The notes under the pieces are model-generated. The model saw nothing but the letters and a program-made list of their open reading frames with translations, ran no database searches and was not told the origin of the DNA. From Myxococcota bacterium (GTDB lineage: Bacteria > Myxococcota_A > UBA9160 > UBA4427), in assembly GCA_030748735.1 (NCBI GenBank), contig JASMLK010000111.1, positions 1 to 48,927 on the forward strand: DNA of 48,927 nucleotides, in the 5' to 3' direction. How positions within the stretch are numbered: position 1 is the first letter of the stretch; every line of letters starts with the position of its first letter. Both the position numbers and the translations under genes were made by a program. Below are positions 7,773 to 17,164 of the stretch, in pieces.

Positions 7773-8963
7773 TCAGCTCGCCTTGCGGTACATCGCGACG
7801 ACAGCCGCACCGCCGAGACCGAGGTTGTGCTGCAGCGCCAGCTTCGCGCCCTCAACCTGCCGCTTGTCTGCTTCGCCGCGAAGCTGCCAACAAAGCTCAG
7901 CGCACTGCGCGAGTCCGGTCGCACCGAGCGGGTGGCCCTTCGAGATCAAGCCGCCCGACGGGTTCACCACGACCTGGCCGCCGTAGGTCTGCGCTTCCGA
8001 GTCGATGAACTCACCCGCCTTGCCTTCGCCGCACAGGCCGAGCGCCTCGTAGGTGACGACCTCGTTGGCGGCGAAGCAGTCGTGCAGTTCCACGACGTCG
8101 ACGTTTTCGGGACCGAAGCCCGACTGTTCGTAGACCGACTGCGCCGCGGCCTTCGTCATGTCGCTGCCCACCATCTTGATCATGCTTCCTTCGTATGAAC
8201 TCGGGAAGTCGGTGGTCATCGTCATGCCGAGGATCTCGACCGCCTGGTCGCGCAAGCCGTGCGCGTTGACGAAGTCTTCACTCGCCACGATCGCGGCGCC
8301 GGACCCGTCACTGGTCGGGCAGCACTGCAGCTTGGTCAGCGGTTCGAAGACCATGGGGGCGTTCTTGATCTCGTCGAGGGTGTACTCGTCCTGGAACTGC
8401 GAGTACGGGTTGTTGACCGAGTGCTTGTGGTTCTTGTAGCCGACCTTCGCGAAATGCTCGGCCGTGGTGCCGTAACGCTCCATGTGTTCGCGGCCCGCGT
8501 TGCCGAACATCTGCGCGGCCGGCGGGGCTTTGGCGTCGAAGCCGCGCTTTTCGTTCATGATCGTGAAGTGCTTGTCGAGGGCGTTGGTGCGGTCGGTGTA
8601 CTTGATGCCGAGACTGCCCTTTTCCATCTTCTCGAAGCCGAGGGCCATGGTGCATTCGGCGAGGCCACCTTCGACGAACTGCTTGGCGAGGTGCAGCGCC
8701 GAGCTACCCGTCGAGCAGTTGTTGTTCACGTTGTAGATGGGGATGCCCGTGTGACCGAGCTCGTAGAAGGCGCGCTCACCCGTCGTCGAGTCGCCGTAGC
8801 AGTAACCGACCGCGGCCTGTTCGATTTCGTCGAAGCGGATACCCGCGTCTTCGATCGCCTTGGTGCCGGCTTCGCGTGCCATATCGGGGTAGTCCCAGTC
8901 GCGGCCACCGGGCTTTTCGAACTTCGTCATGCCGACGCCGATTACGAACGTCTTCCTTCCCAT
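7773..8963 (-). CDS. SCP2-type thiolase / lipid-transfer acetyl-CoA acetyltransferase
   Basis: This 396-residue protein belongs to the SCP2/SCP-x thiolase group, which cleaves 3-ketoacyl-CoA, often with bulky or sterol side chains. The nucleophile Cys83 is in '[11 protein letters not shown]', a second site motif is '[10 protein letters not shown]', and the catalytic His is in '[11 protein letters not shown]' near residue 347. The start at 8963 follows GGAGAAAGAAG; the longer frame to 9005 has no better site. No C-terminal SCP2 domain is fused. It lies next to an SDR and in the same window as acyl-CoA dehydrogenases, consistent with beta-oxidation-like catabolism. Confidence 0.93.
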   Translation of the reverse strand: MGRKTFVIGVGMTKFEKPGGRDWDYPDMAREAGTKAIEDAGIRFDEIEQAAVGYCYGDSTTGERAFYELGHTGIPIYNVNNNCSTGSSALHLAKQFVEGGLAECTMALGFEKMEKGSLGIKYTDRTNALDKHFTIMNEKRGFDAKAPPAAQMFGNAGREHMERYGTTAEHFAKVGYKNHKHSVNNPYSQFQDEYTLDEIKNAPMVFEPLTKLQCCPTSDGSGAAIVASEDFVNAHGLRDQAVEILGMTMTTDFPSSYEGSMIKMVGSDMTKAAAQSVYEQSGFGPENVDVVELHDCFAANEVVTYEALGLCGEGKAGEFIDSEAQTYGGQVVVNPSGGLISKGHPLGATGLAQCAELCWQLRGEADKRQVEGAKLALQHNLGLGGAAVVAMYRKAS

Positions 8964-9075
8964 CTTCTTTCTCCTGTGAATGTCTTGCGAGGGTTCGCGG
9001 CGCACGACCGTAGCACGCCGAAACTCCCGATCGGAGCGACCGGAGCGCGTATGGCGGAGGCGCGGCGATGCGCCG

Positions 9076-9873
9076 CTATACGCCGAAGTGATCGCGGACG
9101 AGACGCAGCACGGCCCAATCGGGGAGCAGTCGCTTTCCGAGGGGAAGGAGTATCGAATCCGGTCCGACGCTGTATCGAAAGCGCGGACGCGGTACGGTGA
9201 GCGCCTTCTCGATCACGCGCGCAACCACTTCGGGACCGGGGGCTTTGGGGAGTGAGTCGCGTATCACCTGCTCGCATTGCGCAATGCGCTCCGCGTAGTG
9301 AGACGCTTCGCCCTCGCTCCAGTCCATCGCCGCGTTGAAGGGGGTGTTGATGTCGCCGGGCTCGATCAAGCACACGCGAATGTCGTAGGGCATGACTTCG
9401 TTGTAGAGCGCCCCCGCGATGGCTTCGACCGCAGCCTTGCTCGCGGAGTAGTGAGCCTGGAACGGGATCGGTGCCCGTCCCCCGAGTGAGCCGACGAGCA
9501 CGATGCGACCGCTGCAGCGCTCGCGCATCGCGGGCAGCACGCGTCGCACGGCACGTAGGACTCCACCGATATTTGTGTCGAACTGACGATGGGCGGCTTC
9601 GAGCGAGACCTCTTCGATGCTCCCGAAGATCCCGAACCCTGCGTTGCAGACGAGCGCATCGATGGCTTCGCAGGACGCTTCGACCTGCGAAACGGCCTTA
9701 TCGACGGATTCGTCGCTGCACACGTCCATCTCGACCCAGGTGATGCCGTCACCCAGTGCCGCTTCGGGTTCGCGTCGACTTGCGGCGAACACGCGAAAGC
9801 CTGCACGCGCAAGGGTGCGGCTCGCGTCGAGACCAATCCCCGAGGTTCCACCTGTGATGAGCACTGTAGGCAT
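9076..9873 (-). CDS. Short-chain dehydrogenase/reductase
   Basis: This 265-residue classical SDR has the nucleotide-binding 'TGGTSGIG' at residues 7-14, 'NAGFGIFG' near residue 80, and a catalytic Ser-Tyr-Lys set from 'GSLGG' and 'YSASK' (about residues 130-150). The retained C-terminal part ('[17 protein letters not shown]') resembles SDRs annotated as retinol or sterol dehydrogenase-like, but the substrate is not evident. It is separated from the thiolase by about 110 bases, so it may be transcribed with it. Confidence 0.92.
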   Translation of the reverse strand: MPTVLITGGTSGIGLDASRTLARAGFRVFAASRREPEAALGDGITWVEMDVCSDESVDKAVSQVEASCEAIDALVCNAGFGIFGSIEEVSLEAAHRQFDTNIGGVLRAVRRVLPAMRERCSGRIVLVGSLGGRAPIPFQAHYSASKAAVEAIAGALYNEVMPYDIRVCLIEPGDINTPFNAAMDWSEGEASHYAERIAQCEQVIRDSLPKAPGPEVVARVIEKALTVPRPRFRYSVGPDSILLPLGKRLLPDWAVLRLVRDHFGV

Positions 9874-9928
9874 GAAGGGCTCCTGGGCGCGGCCGCGAAG
9901 GTATCACACGCCTATCGAGCGCTGTGGC

Positions 9929-11398
9929 TCATCGATAGACGAGCGTGACACCCAGCACGAAGAACCAGTTGTAGATCGAATGGGCGACGATGCCCGGCAA
10001 GAGGCTCCGCGCGCGTTCGAAGGCGAGCGCCCAGACGAAGCCGCTCCAGAAGGTCATCAAGAAGCCGGGGAGCGAATAGAAGTGGATCGCCGAAAAGAAC
10101 ACCGCGCTCGAGACTGCGGCGGGCACCGCCCGCAAGCGCGTGCGCAGCGTCGCGTAGACGAGACCGCGAAACATCAACTCTTCGAAGAGCGGCGTCCATA
10201 CCACGTAGTCGACCACGGTTTCGATGAGCTCTCGCATCGACCCCCAGATCAGCGTCTCGTCGAGCCCTTCCGCCCAATGTCCTTCGAAGCCCACGGCCCA
10301 GCTCGCCCAACCGAGCGCAGTCGTCCCGAGCAGGTCGATCGCGAGTGCGGCCAACGCGATCGCGAGCAGTGGGCGCAGTCGCAAATGCGCGCGTGCCGCA
10401 CCGAAGAACGAAAGACCCCCTTCGGCATTTCTCGGCGTGAGATGGCGAAGGATCAACCAGAGCATCGGGAGCGATGCGAGAAGCGTTCCCCACGTATAGA
10501 AGGGAGAGAGCCACGTCGGGTCTTCCAGCGTTTCGCCCGCATGGGCGAGGACGACGAAGTAGAGCCGGTTCCAGAAGTCAGCGCGCACGATCACCGCGAA
10601 CCCCAGGCTCGCCGACCAGGGCACCGACAACCCGCCCGCCCCTTCGCGCGCACCGCGCAGCCAGGCGATCCCAATCCCGATGCCCAACAAGATCAACACC
10701 GCATTCGCAGCATTGAGCCCGTCGACGCGTCGCAACCAACGCGCGCCGCGGCGTTCGACCTGCTTGGCGATCTCGAGCGCTTCGTCGTGTTTGCTGCTGT
10801 TCTCGAGCAGGTGGACGCCGGCCCGTTCTAGCAGCCAGTCTTCGAGACCCGCTTCGGCGAGGCGTTCCAGGGGTTCGACGTTGGGCGATGCCTTGCGTTC
10901 AGCCACGTCGTAGATCGCGCGAAAGGCGGCGGCGGCTTCGGCGTCGCCGATCGTCTGGGCGTGCGCGATGGCTTCGTCGACAGCACCCGTTTCGGCGAGC
11001 AGCACGGCGACCCGCAACTCACAGCGCGCAAGCTGCTCGGCGGTTTCATAGCCGGTTTCGACGCGCGCTTTGACTTCGTGCACGGCGTCGCGTTGGAGAG
11101 CGAGTGCATAGTCGAGGGCTTCTTCGCGTGTTCCGTAGAGTGCGCGCCGCAAGTCGCCGAGCGCGCCTTCTTGATCGAGCAACTCGGCGAGTTCGAGGTC
11201 GCGATTCACGATGCGCGCCGCGGTGCTGGCCGGGTCGTAGAGCCAGGTCGTCGGATCGCTTCCGATGCGCGCTCCCCAGCCCTGGAGCATGACGAGCACC
11301 CACGCGACCGCGTAGAGCCCGGTGATCACGGGAAGGAAGGGGGTCGGTCGTTTCGCCCCGTACGTGGTGGCCCGCGCGTCTTCGCTGGTTTCCGTCAT
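9929..11398 (-). CDS. CPBP-family intramembrane metalloprotease-like protein
   Basis: This 489-residue membrane protein ends in a CPBP (CAAX protease/bacteriocin-processing) domain. The paired Glu motif 'EELMFRG', a His in 'SAIHFYS' and the final 'GIVAHSIYNW' are all present in the last 100 residues, so metal-binding residues are intact. The N-terminal 190 residues hold one membrane segment and a helical, soluble region resembling tetratrico-like repeats ('VAVLLAETGAVDEAIAHAQ'). The start at 11398 is chosen since the upstream frame overlaps the preceding gene; 20 bases separate them. It is the last gene of the lipid operon, so it may process a membrane partner of that pathway, which is inference. 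Confidence 0.88.
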   Translation of the reverse strand: MTETSEDARATTYGAKRPTPFLPVITGLYAVAWVLVMLQGWGARIGSDPTTWLYDPASTAARIVNRDLELAELLDQEGALGDLRRALYGTREEALDYALALQRDAVHEVKARVETGYETAEQLARCELRVAVLLAETGAVDEAIAHAQTIGDAEAAAAFRAIYDVAERKASPNVEPLERLAEAGLEDWLLERAGVHLLENSSKHDEALEIAKQVERRGARWLRRVDGLNAANAVLILLGIGIGIAWLRGAREGAGGLSVPWSASLGFAVIVRADFWNRLYFVVLAHAGETLEDPTWLSPFYTWGTLLASLPMLWLILRHLTPRNAEGGLSFFGAARAHLRLRPLLAIALAALAIDLLGTTALGWASWAVGFEGHWAEGLDETLIWGSMRELIETVVDYVVWTPLFEELMFRGLVYATLRTRLRAVPAAVSSAVFFSAIHFYSLPGFLMTFWSGFVWALAFERARSLLPGIVAHSIYNWFFVLGVTLVYR

Positions 11399-11418
11399 CT
11401 GGATCGCCCGGCGCGCGT

Positions 11419-12384
11419 TCAGCGCCGCAGGTAGACGCGCCAGATCACGGGCCAGCCGAAGATCAACGGGTGGCGCCTTTGCCGGGGCGTGAGCTCGATC
11501 GGTTCGCCGGTGTGGCGCTCGAGCTTGAAGATCGCGTAGGTGACCCAGTCCCCGAACGTGAACGCCGTCTTCAGCAGGCGCATGATGGCCAGGGTTCGCG
11601 CGACCGGGCGCGAAAGCTGCCAGCGCCAGCGCATCCAGCCGCGTCGCATGGGCGACATTTCGATCTCGTACGCCTGGCCACCGCCCCGCGCACTCGCCCG
11701 CTCGATCCACCCTACCCGCTTGAGCTCCTCGAATGCGTGAACCGCAGCCTCGTCGTAGCGCTCGGGAGCGCTGTCGTAGATGCCCGAAATGTGGTCGTCG
11801 CTCTCGGCGCGTCGCTCGGCGCCGTAGGTCATCGCGAACGCGCGCTGCCAGAGCGCCGACAGCGAAAAGCGTTGCGAGCGCTGGGAGGCCGGCAGGAAGA
11901 CCATCAGCCGCTGGATCAAGGTCACGATCGCCTGGGCCCCACAGCGCGCCGCCGCAGCGCGTGCGTCGTCGTCGCGTGCGTAGACGACGACCGAAGGCTG
12001 CGCGAAGCGCGCCCAGATGTAGGGATGGATACAGCGGGGTTGCACAGCGGCCTCGAAGTCCGCCACCGAGAGCACGGCGTACTTGGCGCGCAGCGTCACG
12101 CCCGCGTGCTCGGTTTCGATGTAGAAGACGTTGGGGGGGAGGATCGCGTTGCCGACCGCGAGCCAGGTCTTCTGGTAGGTGTCCCGATAGCGGTCAACGA
12201 GTACGTAGAAATCGAAGATCCCCTCATCGCTCTTGCGCCGCAGGCACGAGCCGTAGAAGAGGATGCTCGACAGGTCGCCCCGCTCTTCGCGGATCGCGCG
12301 AGCGAGCGCCAGGGCGCTCTCGGGCGCCGGCGCGGCGAGTTCGCGGCCAACCAGGCGCGTGAGGGGCGAATCCGCTTCGATCAT
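11419..12384 (-). CDS. Tam41-like nucleotidyltransferase-fold protein (putative CDP-DAG synthase)
   Basis: This 321-residue protein shows an early nucleotidyltransferase signature 'FYGSCLRRK' followed by 'FDFYVLVD' (about residues 43-63): a Gly-Ser pair and one Asp-Phe, the same reduced pattern as mitochondrial Tam41, which makes CDP-diacylglycerol from CTP and phosphatidate. Further Tam41-like points in order are 'AKYAVLSVADFE' (about residue 100), 'WARFAQPSVVVY', a helix ending 'RLMVFLP' and 'AMTYGAERRAES' followed by a segment ending in Tyr. This is pattern recognition by eye, not a search result. Its operon neighbours are a lipid kinase and a CDP-alcohol phosphatidyltransferase, which fits the role. 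A generic nucleotidyltransferase of other function is the alternative. Confidence 0.7.
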   Translation of the reverse strand: MIEADSPLTRLVGRELAAPAPESALALARAIREERGDLSSILFYGSCLRRKSDEGIFDFYVLVDRYRDTYQKTWLAVGNAILPPNVFYIETEHAGVTLRAKYAVLSVADFEAAVQPRCIHPYIWARFAQPSVVVYARDDDARAAAARCGAQAIVTLIQRLMVFLPASQRSQRFSLSALWQRAFAMTYGAERRAESDDHISGIYDSAPERYDEAAVHAFEELKRVGWIERASARGGGQAYEIEMSPMRRGWMRWRWQLSRPVARTLAIMRLLKTAFTFGDWVTYAIFKLERHTGEPIELTPRQRRHPLIFGWPVIWRVYLRR

Positions 12385-12406
12385 GGGCTGCGCCCCGCCC
12401 GCCCGA

Positions 12407-13375
12407 TCAGGTGCGGACGAACTGAACCGTGTGATCCGCCGTCAGCTCGACGCGGCGTCCCGGTTCGGGATCGAACAGTTCGCCGTCGACCGTGAAGCCA
12501 CAGTCGAGGCAGAGTTCCACGCGTCGCGCGTTTCGGCTGGTGTATCCGTTTTCTTCCGTCACATAGGAGCGCGGCTTGCCGCGCAGGATTCCCGCAAGCG
12601 CGCCCGGAATGCGGTGAGCGTCGGCCGCGATCGTGCTGAACTTCACGCCGCCGGCCCCCTCGCCCCAGAACGGCCGCATGCCGGAGAAGAGCCGGTCGAG
12701 GGAACTCGCGATCCCGAGGTAGAACTCGCCTCGCTCCTGGGGTTCGCCGTCGATGATCACCTGAACCTTGTCCGGGGACAGGATGCCGTCGGTATCGCCA
12801 ACCGCGAGCCGTCCGACGAGCCCGGCGGTGACCATGGTGGCGCCGATCGCGCCCTGGATCTTCCGCGCGCGCTCGTTGTCGAAGAGCTGGTGGTTGAGTT
12901 CGATCGCCCGGTGGATCACGCCGAGGCCGAAGAACATCCCGTATTCGGATTCGCGATCGATCCCGTGGCGCACGCGCAGCACGGGGCGCGGGGTGACGCG
13001 CTCGTCGAGCCGACCGTTCTCGATGTCTTCGATCAGACCCGCCATGCCCCGCACGGCGTCCTTGTCGCAGCCGATGTCGCAGGCGGTCATGTTCGTTCGC
13101 CCGCCGCGCAGCGGCGCGATCATCGGGACTCGCCCTTCGAAGGTATGCTGACCGAGAATCTCGGTCAGCGCGTACTGGAGCGTGCCGTCACCGCCATTCA
13201 CGATCAGCACGTCGACTTCCTGGCGAGCCAGGTCGGCGAGTGCCTCGGGCACCACGTCGGCCGAACTCGTCTCGGCGTGGATCACGTCCGGACGGTTGCC
13301 AATGAACTGCAGCAGGCGCTGGACCTGGGCGTCGTTGCGTCCGGCGCGCAGGTTGTTCAGGAGACCGATTCGCAA
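12407..13375 (-). CDS. Diacylglycerol/sphingosine kinase-like lipid kinase
   Basis: This protein has the diacylglycerol-kinase catalytic signature 'VNGGDGTLQ' at residues 59-67 and the family opening 'RIGLLNNLRAGRN', and keeps a C-terminal beta domain ('DGELFDPEPGRRVEL'). The family phosphorylates diacylglycerol, long-chain bases or similar lipids with ATP. A TTG at 13375 is chosen because GGAG sits seven bases upstream and the family normally starts there; another TTG at 13468 would add 31 unrelated residues. The next gene begins 22 bases downstream. With the Tam41-like protein it could supply phosphatidate and then CDP-DAG. Confidence 0.85.
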   Translation of the reverse strand: MRIGLLNNLRAGRNDAQVQRLLQFIGNRPDVIHAETSSADVVPEALADLARQEVDVLIVNGGDGTLQYALTEILGQHTFEGRVPMIAPLRGGRTNMTACDIGCDKDAVRGMAGLIEDIENGRLDERVTPRPVLRVRHGIDRESEYGMFFGLGVIHRAIELNHQLFDNERARKIQGAIGATMVTAGLVGRLAVGDTDGILSPDKVQVIIDGEPQERGEFYLGIASSLDRLFSGMRPFWGEGAGGVKFSTIAADAHRIPGALAGILRGKPRSYVTEENGYTSRNARRVELCLDCGFTVDGELFDPEPGRRVELTADHTVQFVRT

Positions 13376-13498
13376 ACGGAGTTCTCCATCTTCGAGGTGC
13401 TTGGGTTCAGGGATCGAGGTTGGGTTGGGAGGTACACCGTGGGGGTGCGGGCTTCGCACCGGCCGCAAGACTGCGTGCTTCGGTTCGTACCTGGGCTG

Positions 13499-14764
13499 TC
13501 ACGGCCTCGTCACGGGATTGAGGAAGCTGACGATCGCGACGCCCGGGCTCTGGATGGTCTGGATTGATTTCGGCTCAGAGTCCAAAGACGGCGGGAGCGT
13601 AACGTCAAAGCTGGCGACCGACCATACGCGCATCGGTCGCGTGGAAAGACGCGCCAAGAAGCGAATCGGTCCGGGAAGATCGTCGAGTGCCTTATATTTG
13701 AGCAGTCTCGCGCCCGTCGTGACCTGGCCGTCGAGGGCGTTTACGGGTCCTGTGGGGGCGGCCGGAGGCGTTGAGGTCATCCTGGGCACGCTCGTCGTGA
13801 CACGGAATCGAGGAGGAATCCAATATGGGTCCTTTTCCCCTCGTTTACCGCGGCCCTTCGTAGCACGTCGGCCTTCCACTTCAATCTTCAACGACGAGTG
13901 GATCACGCGAATGCAGCGCCTCAGCGCACTTTCGGCCTTTCGTGTGTCGGTTTCCCCGCTGGCGGGCTTCACGTCGGGGAACGGCTTGGGGTCGAAGGCC
14001 GGATCGCAGCGGGGCTCGAGCCACGCCGCCCAGCTGGTCTTGTCCTGGTCGTCGTCGAGGAATTGGACGACGTAGAGGGGGTGGGTCCCGCGCTGCGAGA
14101 CCAGCTCGATGCGCCGGCGCGCGAGGTCGGTCTCATCCTTCTTCGCAATGGTGTGGGTGAGGGCGGCGAAGCCGGTCACCGGCATCTCGGGGTTGCTCTT
14201 GCTGCCGAGCCGAAGCGTGCCCTTCGCCGCGGCGCCCAGCGCCAGCAGGTCCACCGTGTATCGCTTGCCCGTAACCCGGCTCGGGGCCCGCAACAGGGCA
14301 TTCGGCGCGAAGGCCAGCCGGATTCGCACGTCGCTCTTGTTCACCCGCAGCGAGTAGCGCGGCAGATGCATGTCGAAGTGGCTCTTCCCGACATCGAGGT
14401 CGAGGCGGTCCTTCGACAGCGTCCAGCCGCTCTCGAGGCGACCGTTGCGAAACTTCGTCGCCTTTCCGTTCGGTGCGACGACGTGGCCGATCGCCGTTGC
14501 GTTGTTCTCGCCGGGGCCCTGGTTGGTGATCTGGAAGCGCGCGAAGACCCGGTAGTCGTTTTCGAGATCGACCGTGAGATCCCAGTACTGCGACGCGTCC
14601 GAGGCACCGAGTTTCACGGCGGCGGGTGAAGGAAGCGATCGGGCGGGCGAACCGTCGGCTGCCGCGGGAGCGCCTGCGAGGGACGCGGACGCCACCAGCA
14701 GGAGCAGGCTGCAGGCGGCGTAGCGGGCACGCCGTCGAGGGCGCGGCTTCACGAGGGGATTCAC
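13499..14764 (-). CDS. Secreted protein, possible AttH/lipocalin-like fold
   Basis: This 421-residue protein starts at a GTG that overlaps the stop of the CDP-alcohol phosphatidyltransferase gene (GTGA). A basic N-terminus and the hydrophobic 'YAACSLLLLVASASLAGAP' indicate a signal peptide with cleavage near residue 33. The body is rich in alternating beta-strand patterns ('DLTVDLENDYRVFARFQITN' and later Trp- and Arg-rich strands), reminiscent of AttH/CrtC-type lipocalin-like proteins that bind lipids. That is a weak structural guess; no family is certain. Its place inside the lipid operon suggests a periplasmic role with the lipid product. Confidence 0.72.
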   Translation of the reverse strand: MNPLVKPRPRRRARYAACSLLLLVASASLAGAPAAADGSPARSLPSPAAVKLGASDASQYWDLTVDLENDYRVFARFQITNQGPGENNATAIGHVVAPNGKATKFRNGRLESGWTLSKDRLDLDVGKSHFDMHLPRYSLRVNKSDVRIRLAFAPNALLRAPSRVTGKRYTVDLLALGAAAKGTLRLGSKSNPEMPVTGFAALTHTIAKKDETDLARRRIELVSQRGTHPLYVVQFLDDDQDKTSWAAWLEPRCDPAFDPKPFPDVKPASGETDTRKAESALRRCIRVIHSSLKIEVEGRRATKGRGKRGEKDPYWIPPRFRVTTSVPRMTSTPPAAPTGPVNALDGQVTTGARLLKYKALDDLPGPIRFLARLSTRPMRVWSVASFDVTLPPSLDSEPKSIQTIQSPGVAIVSFLNPVTRP

Positions 14765-16011
14765 GAAGCGTTGGAACCCCCGCTCTCGGTCGCCGGTTCC
14801 TCGTACCAGGAGCGGATTTCGACGCCGGTGCGCCGCAGCAGAAAGGCCTGCACGATGCGAACGGCCGGGACCACGTTGGCGACGACGGTCCACGCGGCGA
14901 CCGCGAGGAAACCGAGATCGGGTCGCCCGAACGCCGTCGCGACCGACAGTAGGATCAGGTTGGGGTTGCGGCGCGCGATGATCGTGCGGAACAACGCGTC
15001 GAAACGCTGCCAGGTGAAGATCTCCTGCTTGAAGAAGAGCAGGAAGACGCCTTCGAGCAGGCGTCCGGTCACGTAGCCCACCAGCACGATCAGCGTTGCG
15101 GGTTCGATCCCAGCGAAATTGGCCGATATCCCCCAGGCCCAGGCAGCCCACCACACCGGCGGATGCACGAGGTCGAGCCCATGGTCGAGCACATCGCCCA
15201 GACGGCTCGACGTGAGCGTACAGCGGGCGAGCTTGCCGTCGACGGTGTCGAGAAAGGTCATCAACCAGGCGGGTACCAAGCCGGCGGCGAACCAGCCCTC
15301 GTAGAACCACCAGGTGGCGAGGATCGTGAAGAGGTAGCTCCAGGCCGTCACCGTGTTGGGTCGCACGCCGCGCTTTGCGAGGAAGCGCGTCACCAGCCGG
15401 GCGGGGAAGGGCCAGACCCACTTCGTCACGAGATCCGTAATGCCCTTGTACGACGCCTTGAAGATCGCGCTCTCGATCTGGCGCACGTTCTCGGTCCGCG
15501 GGCGCAACACGAAGGGCGGGAAGAACTTGCGAAGCTTCGGGTCGTAGCTCGGCGCGAGGTCGCCCATCGTGACGAAGCGATCGGAGGGGTCGTCGAGAGC
15601 ATTTCCGGCTTCGTCGGCACCCACACGCTGGTATTCGAGGCCCCGTACCGCGGCGACGGCTGCATCGAGGTTGTCGGCGTGGACGTGGGCCGCGAGGGCT
15701 TCCGGGGCACCCGAGTTGGGCAGGCGATCGGCGAGCACCACGTTTTCGGCTTCGAGCAGCCCCGCGATCAGGCGTTCGTCGTAGACCAGGTCGCTACGCA
15801 CGATGAAATAGCGTGCGGGCGCGGGGTCGAGGGGAGGGTGCTCGCCGGCATCGAGGACATCGCAGCGAGCCGCTCCGAGGCGTTCGGCCGTGCGGCGCAG
15901 CCGTTCGATCGGCTCCAGCCCGAAGACGCGGGGCGCTTGCTCGTCCGCAGCGGCTTCTCGCTCCTGACGGATCAGCAGGACTCGAAGTTCGGGCGGCGCA
16001 TCATCGGACAT
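14761..16011 (-). CDS. CDP-alcohol phosphatidyltransferase with nucleotidyltransferase-like N-terminus
   Basis: This 416-residue protein has a C-terminal CDP-alcohol phosphatidyltransferase domain with the complete signature D-x2-D-G-x2-A-R-x8-G-x3-D-x3-D (about residues 240-265), inside about six membrane segments. These enzymes join a CDP-activated group to an alcohol or lipid. The first 150 residues resemble the nucleotidyltransferase half of archaeal inositol-phosphate cytidylyltransferase/DIPP-synthase fusions, but the usual glycine-rich CTP-binding loop is absent, so that half is probably inactive. The linking segment 'AIFKASYKGITDLVTKW' also fits that fusion family. The start 'MSDDAPPELRVLL' at 16011 is clear; the longer frame runs into the divergent gene. 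It heads the minus-strand operon. Confidence 0.92.
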   Translation of the reverse strand: MSDDAPPELRVLLIRQEREAAADEQAPRVFGLEPIERLRRTAERLGAARCDVLDAGEHPPLDPAPARYFIVRSDLVYDERLIAGLLEAENVVLADRLPNSGAPEALAAHVHADNLDAAVAAVRGLEYQRVGADEAGNALDDPSDRFVTMGDLAPSYDPKLRKFFPPFVLRPRTENVRQIESAIFKASYKGITDLVTKWVWPFPARLVTRFLAKRGVRPNTVTAWSYLFTILATWWFYEGWFAAGLVPAWLMTFLDTVDGKLARCTLTSSRLGDVLDHGLDLVHPPVWWAAWAWGISANFAGIEPATLIVLVGYVTGRLLEGVFLLFFKQEIFTWQRFDALFRTIIARRNPNLILLSVATAFGRPDLGFLAVAAWTVVANVVPAVRIVQAFLLRRTGVEIRSWYEEPATESGGSNAS

Positions 16012-16195
16012 CGGATTGCGTCTCTCGTTGCGAAACAGCGGTGAGCATCGGGGCGCACGAGCAAAGTCGCGGCGGGGGTAGGACAGGCGACTCGCGGCGG
16101 TTCGTCGGGGGGGGTACGAAGAGCGCGCGAGCGAGGCTATCACACGCCACTTTGCTGAGATAGGCTGCGCGCCTTCCACCAAGACCGAGGCCGGT

Positions 16196-17143
16196 TTGAT
16201 CACGCTCGCCCATCTGTCGGACCTGCACGCCACGGACCCGAGCCGCGCCGGCATCGCGCCGCTCGCGAGCAAGCGCTTCTTCGGCTGGCTCTCCTGGAAG
16301 TTGCGTCGCCGCAAGCGCTACCGCCGTCACGTCGCCGAAGCGCTGATCGCCGACCTCGAGACCCAGGCCGCCGATCACGTGGCCGTGACGGGTGATCTCA
16401 CCAACATCTCGCTGCCCTTCGAGTTCGAAGTGGGCGCATCGATCCTGCGCGCCCTCGGTACGCCCGAACGGATCTCGCTGGTGCCGGGAAACCACGACGC
16501 CTACGTGGCGACCGGCTACGAAGGGGCGTGGCAGCTGTGGACCGACTATCTGCAGTCGGACGCGGGTGAAGCCGCGGGCGATGGCCCCGCCGACCCCCTC
16601 TACGCCGAGGCTTTTCCTGCGCCGCTGCCGACCGTGCGCGTGCGCGGCGACCTCGCCCTCGTCGGTGTCTGCACCGCGGTCGCGACCCCACCCTTCATGG
16701 CGAGTGGCCGGGTGGGGCCCGCGCAACTCGAACGGCTGAAGGGTGTGCTGGAAGACCTGCGCGAACGGGGCCTGTGTCGCGTCGTGCTGGTCCATCACCC
16801 GGTGGTCGACGGACACGTGAGCTGCCGCCGCCGTTGTTCGGACGCCGAGGCGCTTCGCGAAGTCCTCGAGAACGCGGGCGCAGAGCTCGTGCTCCACGGA
16901 CACAACCATCGCAGCGAGTTCCACCAGCTCGCGACGCGTGACGGTGAGATCCCGGTGGTGGGTGTGCGTTCGGGTTCGTACGCGGGACCGAACGAAGAGA
17001 AGACCGCGCAGTATCACCTGTACGAGATCCAACCTTCGGGCCAAGCAGGCGCGCGCCGCTTCGACGTGCGCGTCCGCGTTCGCCAATGGTCGTCGGATCG
17101 CGGTGCCTTCGAAGACACCGGCACACCGATCGCGCTGCCTTGA
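16196..17143 (+). CDS. Calcineurin-like metallophosphoesterase
   Basis: This 315-residue protein has the full metallophosphoesterase motif series: 'LSDLHATD' (residues 7-14), 'GDLTN', 'GNHDAY', 'HHPVVDG' and 'HGHNHR'. It should be a two-metal phosphohydrolase; similar proteins act on cyclic nucleotides, UDP-diacylglucosamine or phospholipids. A TTG start at 16196, preceded by GAGG, keeps the N-terminal strand 'ITLAHLSDLH' in register. It stands divergent from the phosphatidyltransferase operon and convergent with the nucleotidyltransferases, so a head-group phosphatase role is possible from position alone. Confidence 0.93.
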   Translation: MITLAHLSDLHATDPSRAGIAPLASKRFFGWLSWKLRRRKRYRRHVAEALIADLETQAADHVAVTGDLTNISLPFEFEVGASILRALGTPERISLVPGNHDAYVATGYEGAWQLWTDYLQSDAGEAAGDGPADPLYAEAFPAPLPTVRVRGDLALVGVCTAVATPPFMASGRVGPAQLERLKGVLEDLRERGLCRVVLVHHPVVDGHVSCRRRCSDAEALREVLENAGAELVLHGHNHRSEFHQLATRDGEIPVVGVRSGSYAGPNEEKTAQYHLYEIQPSGQAGARRFDVRVRVRQWSSDRGAFEDTGTPIALP

Positions 17144-17164
17144 AGTCCGGTTCGTGTTCGGACT
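17144..17164. terminator. Inverted repeat between convergent genes
   Basis: AGTCCG and CGGACT form a perfect six-base stem with a nine-base loop, starting right after the metallophosphoesterase stop and reaching into the stop of the opposite gene. There is no T run, so termination would be weak or factor-aided. Confidence 0.3.

Noticed and set aside
12263..13567. 434-residue plus-strand frame
   Set aside because: It is antisense to the lipid-kinase gene, where GGDGT and codon pattern support the minus strand.
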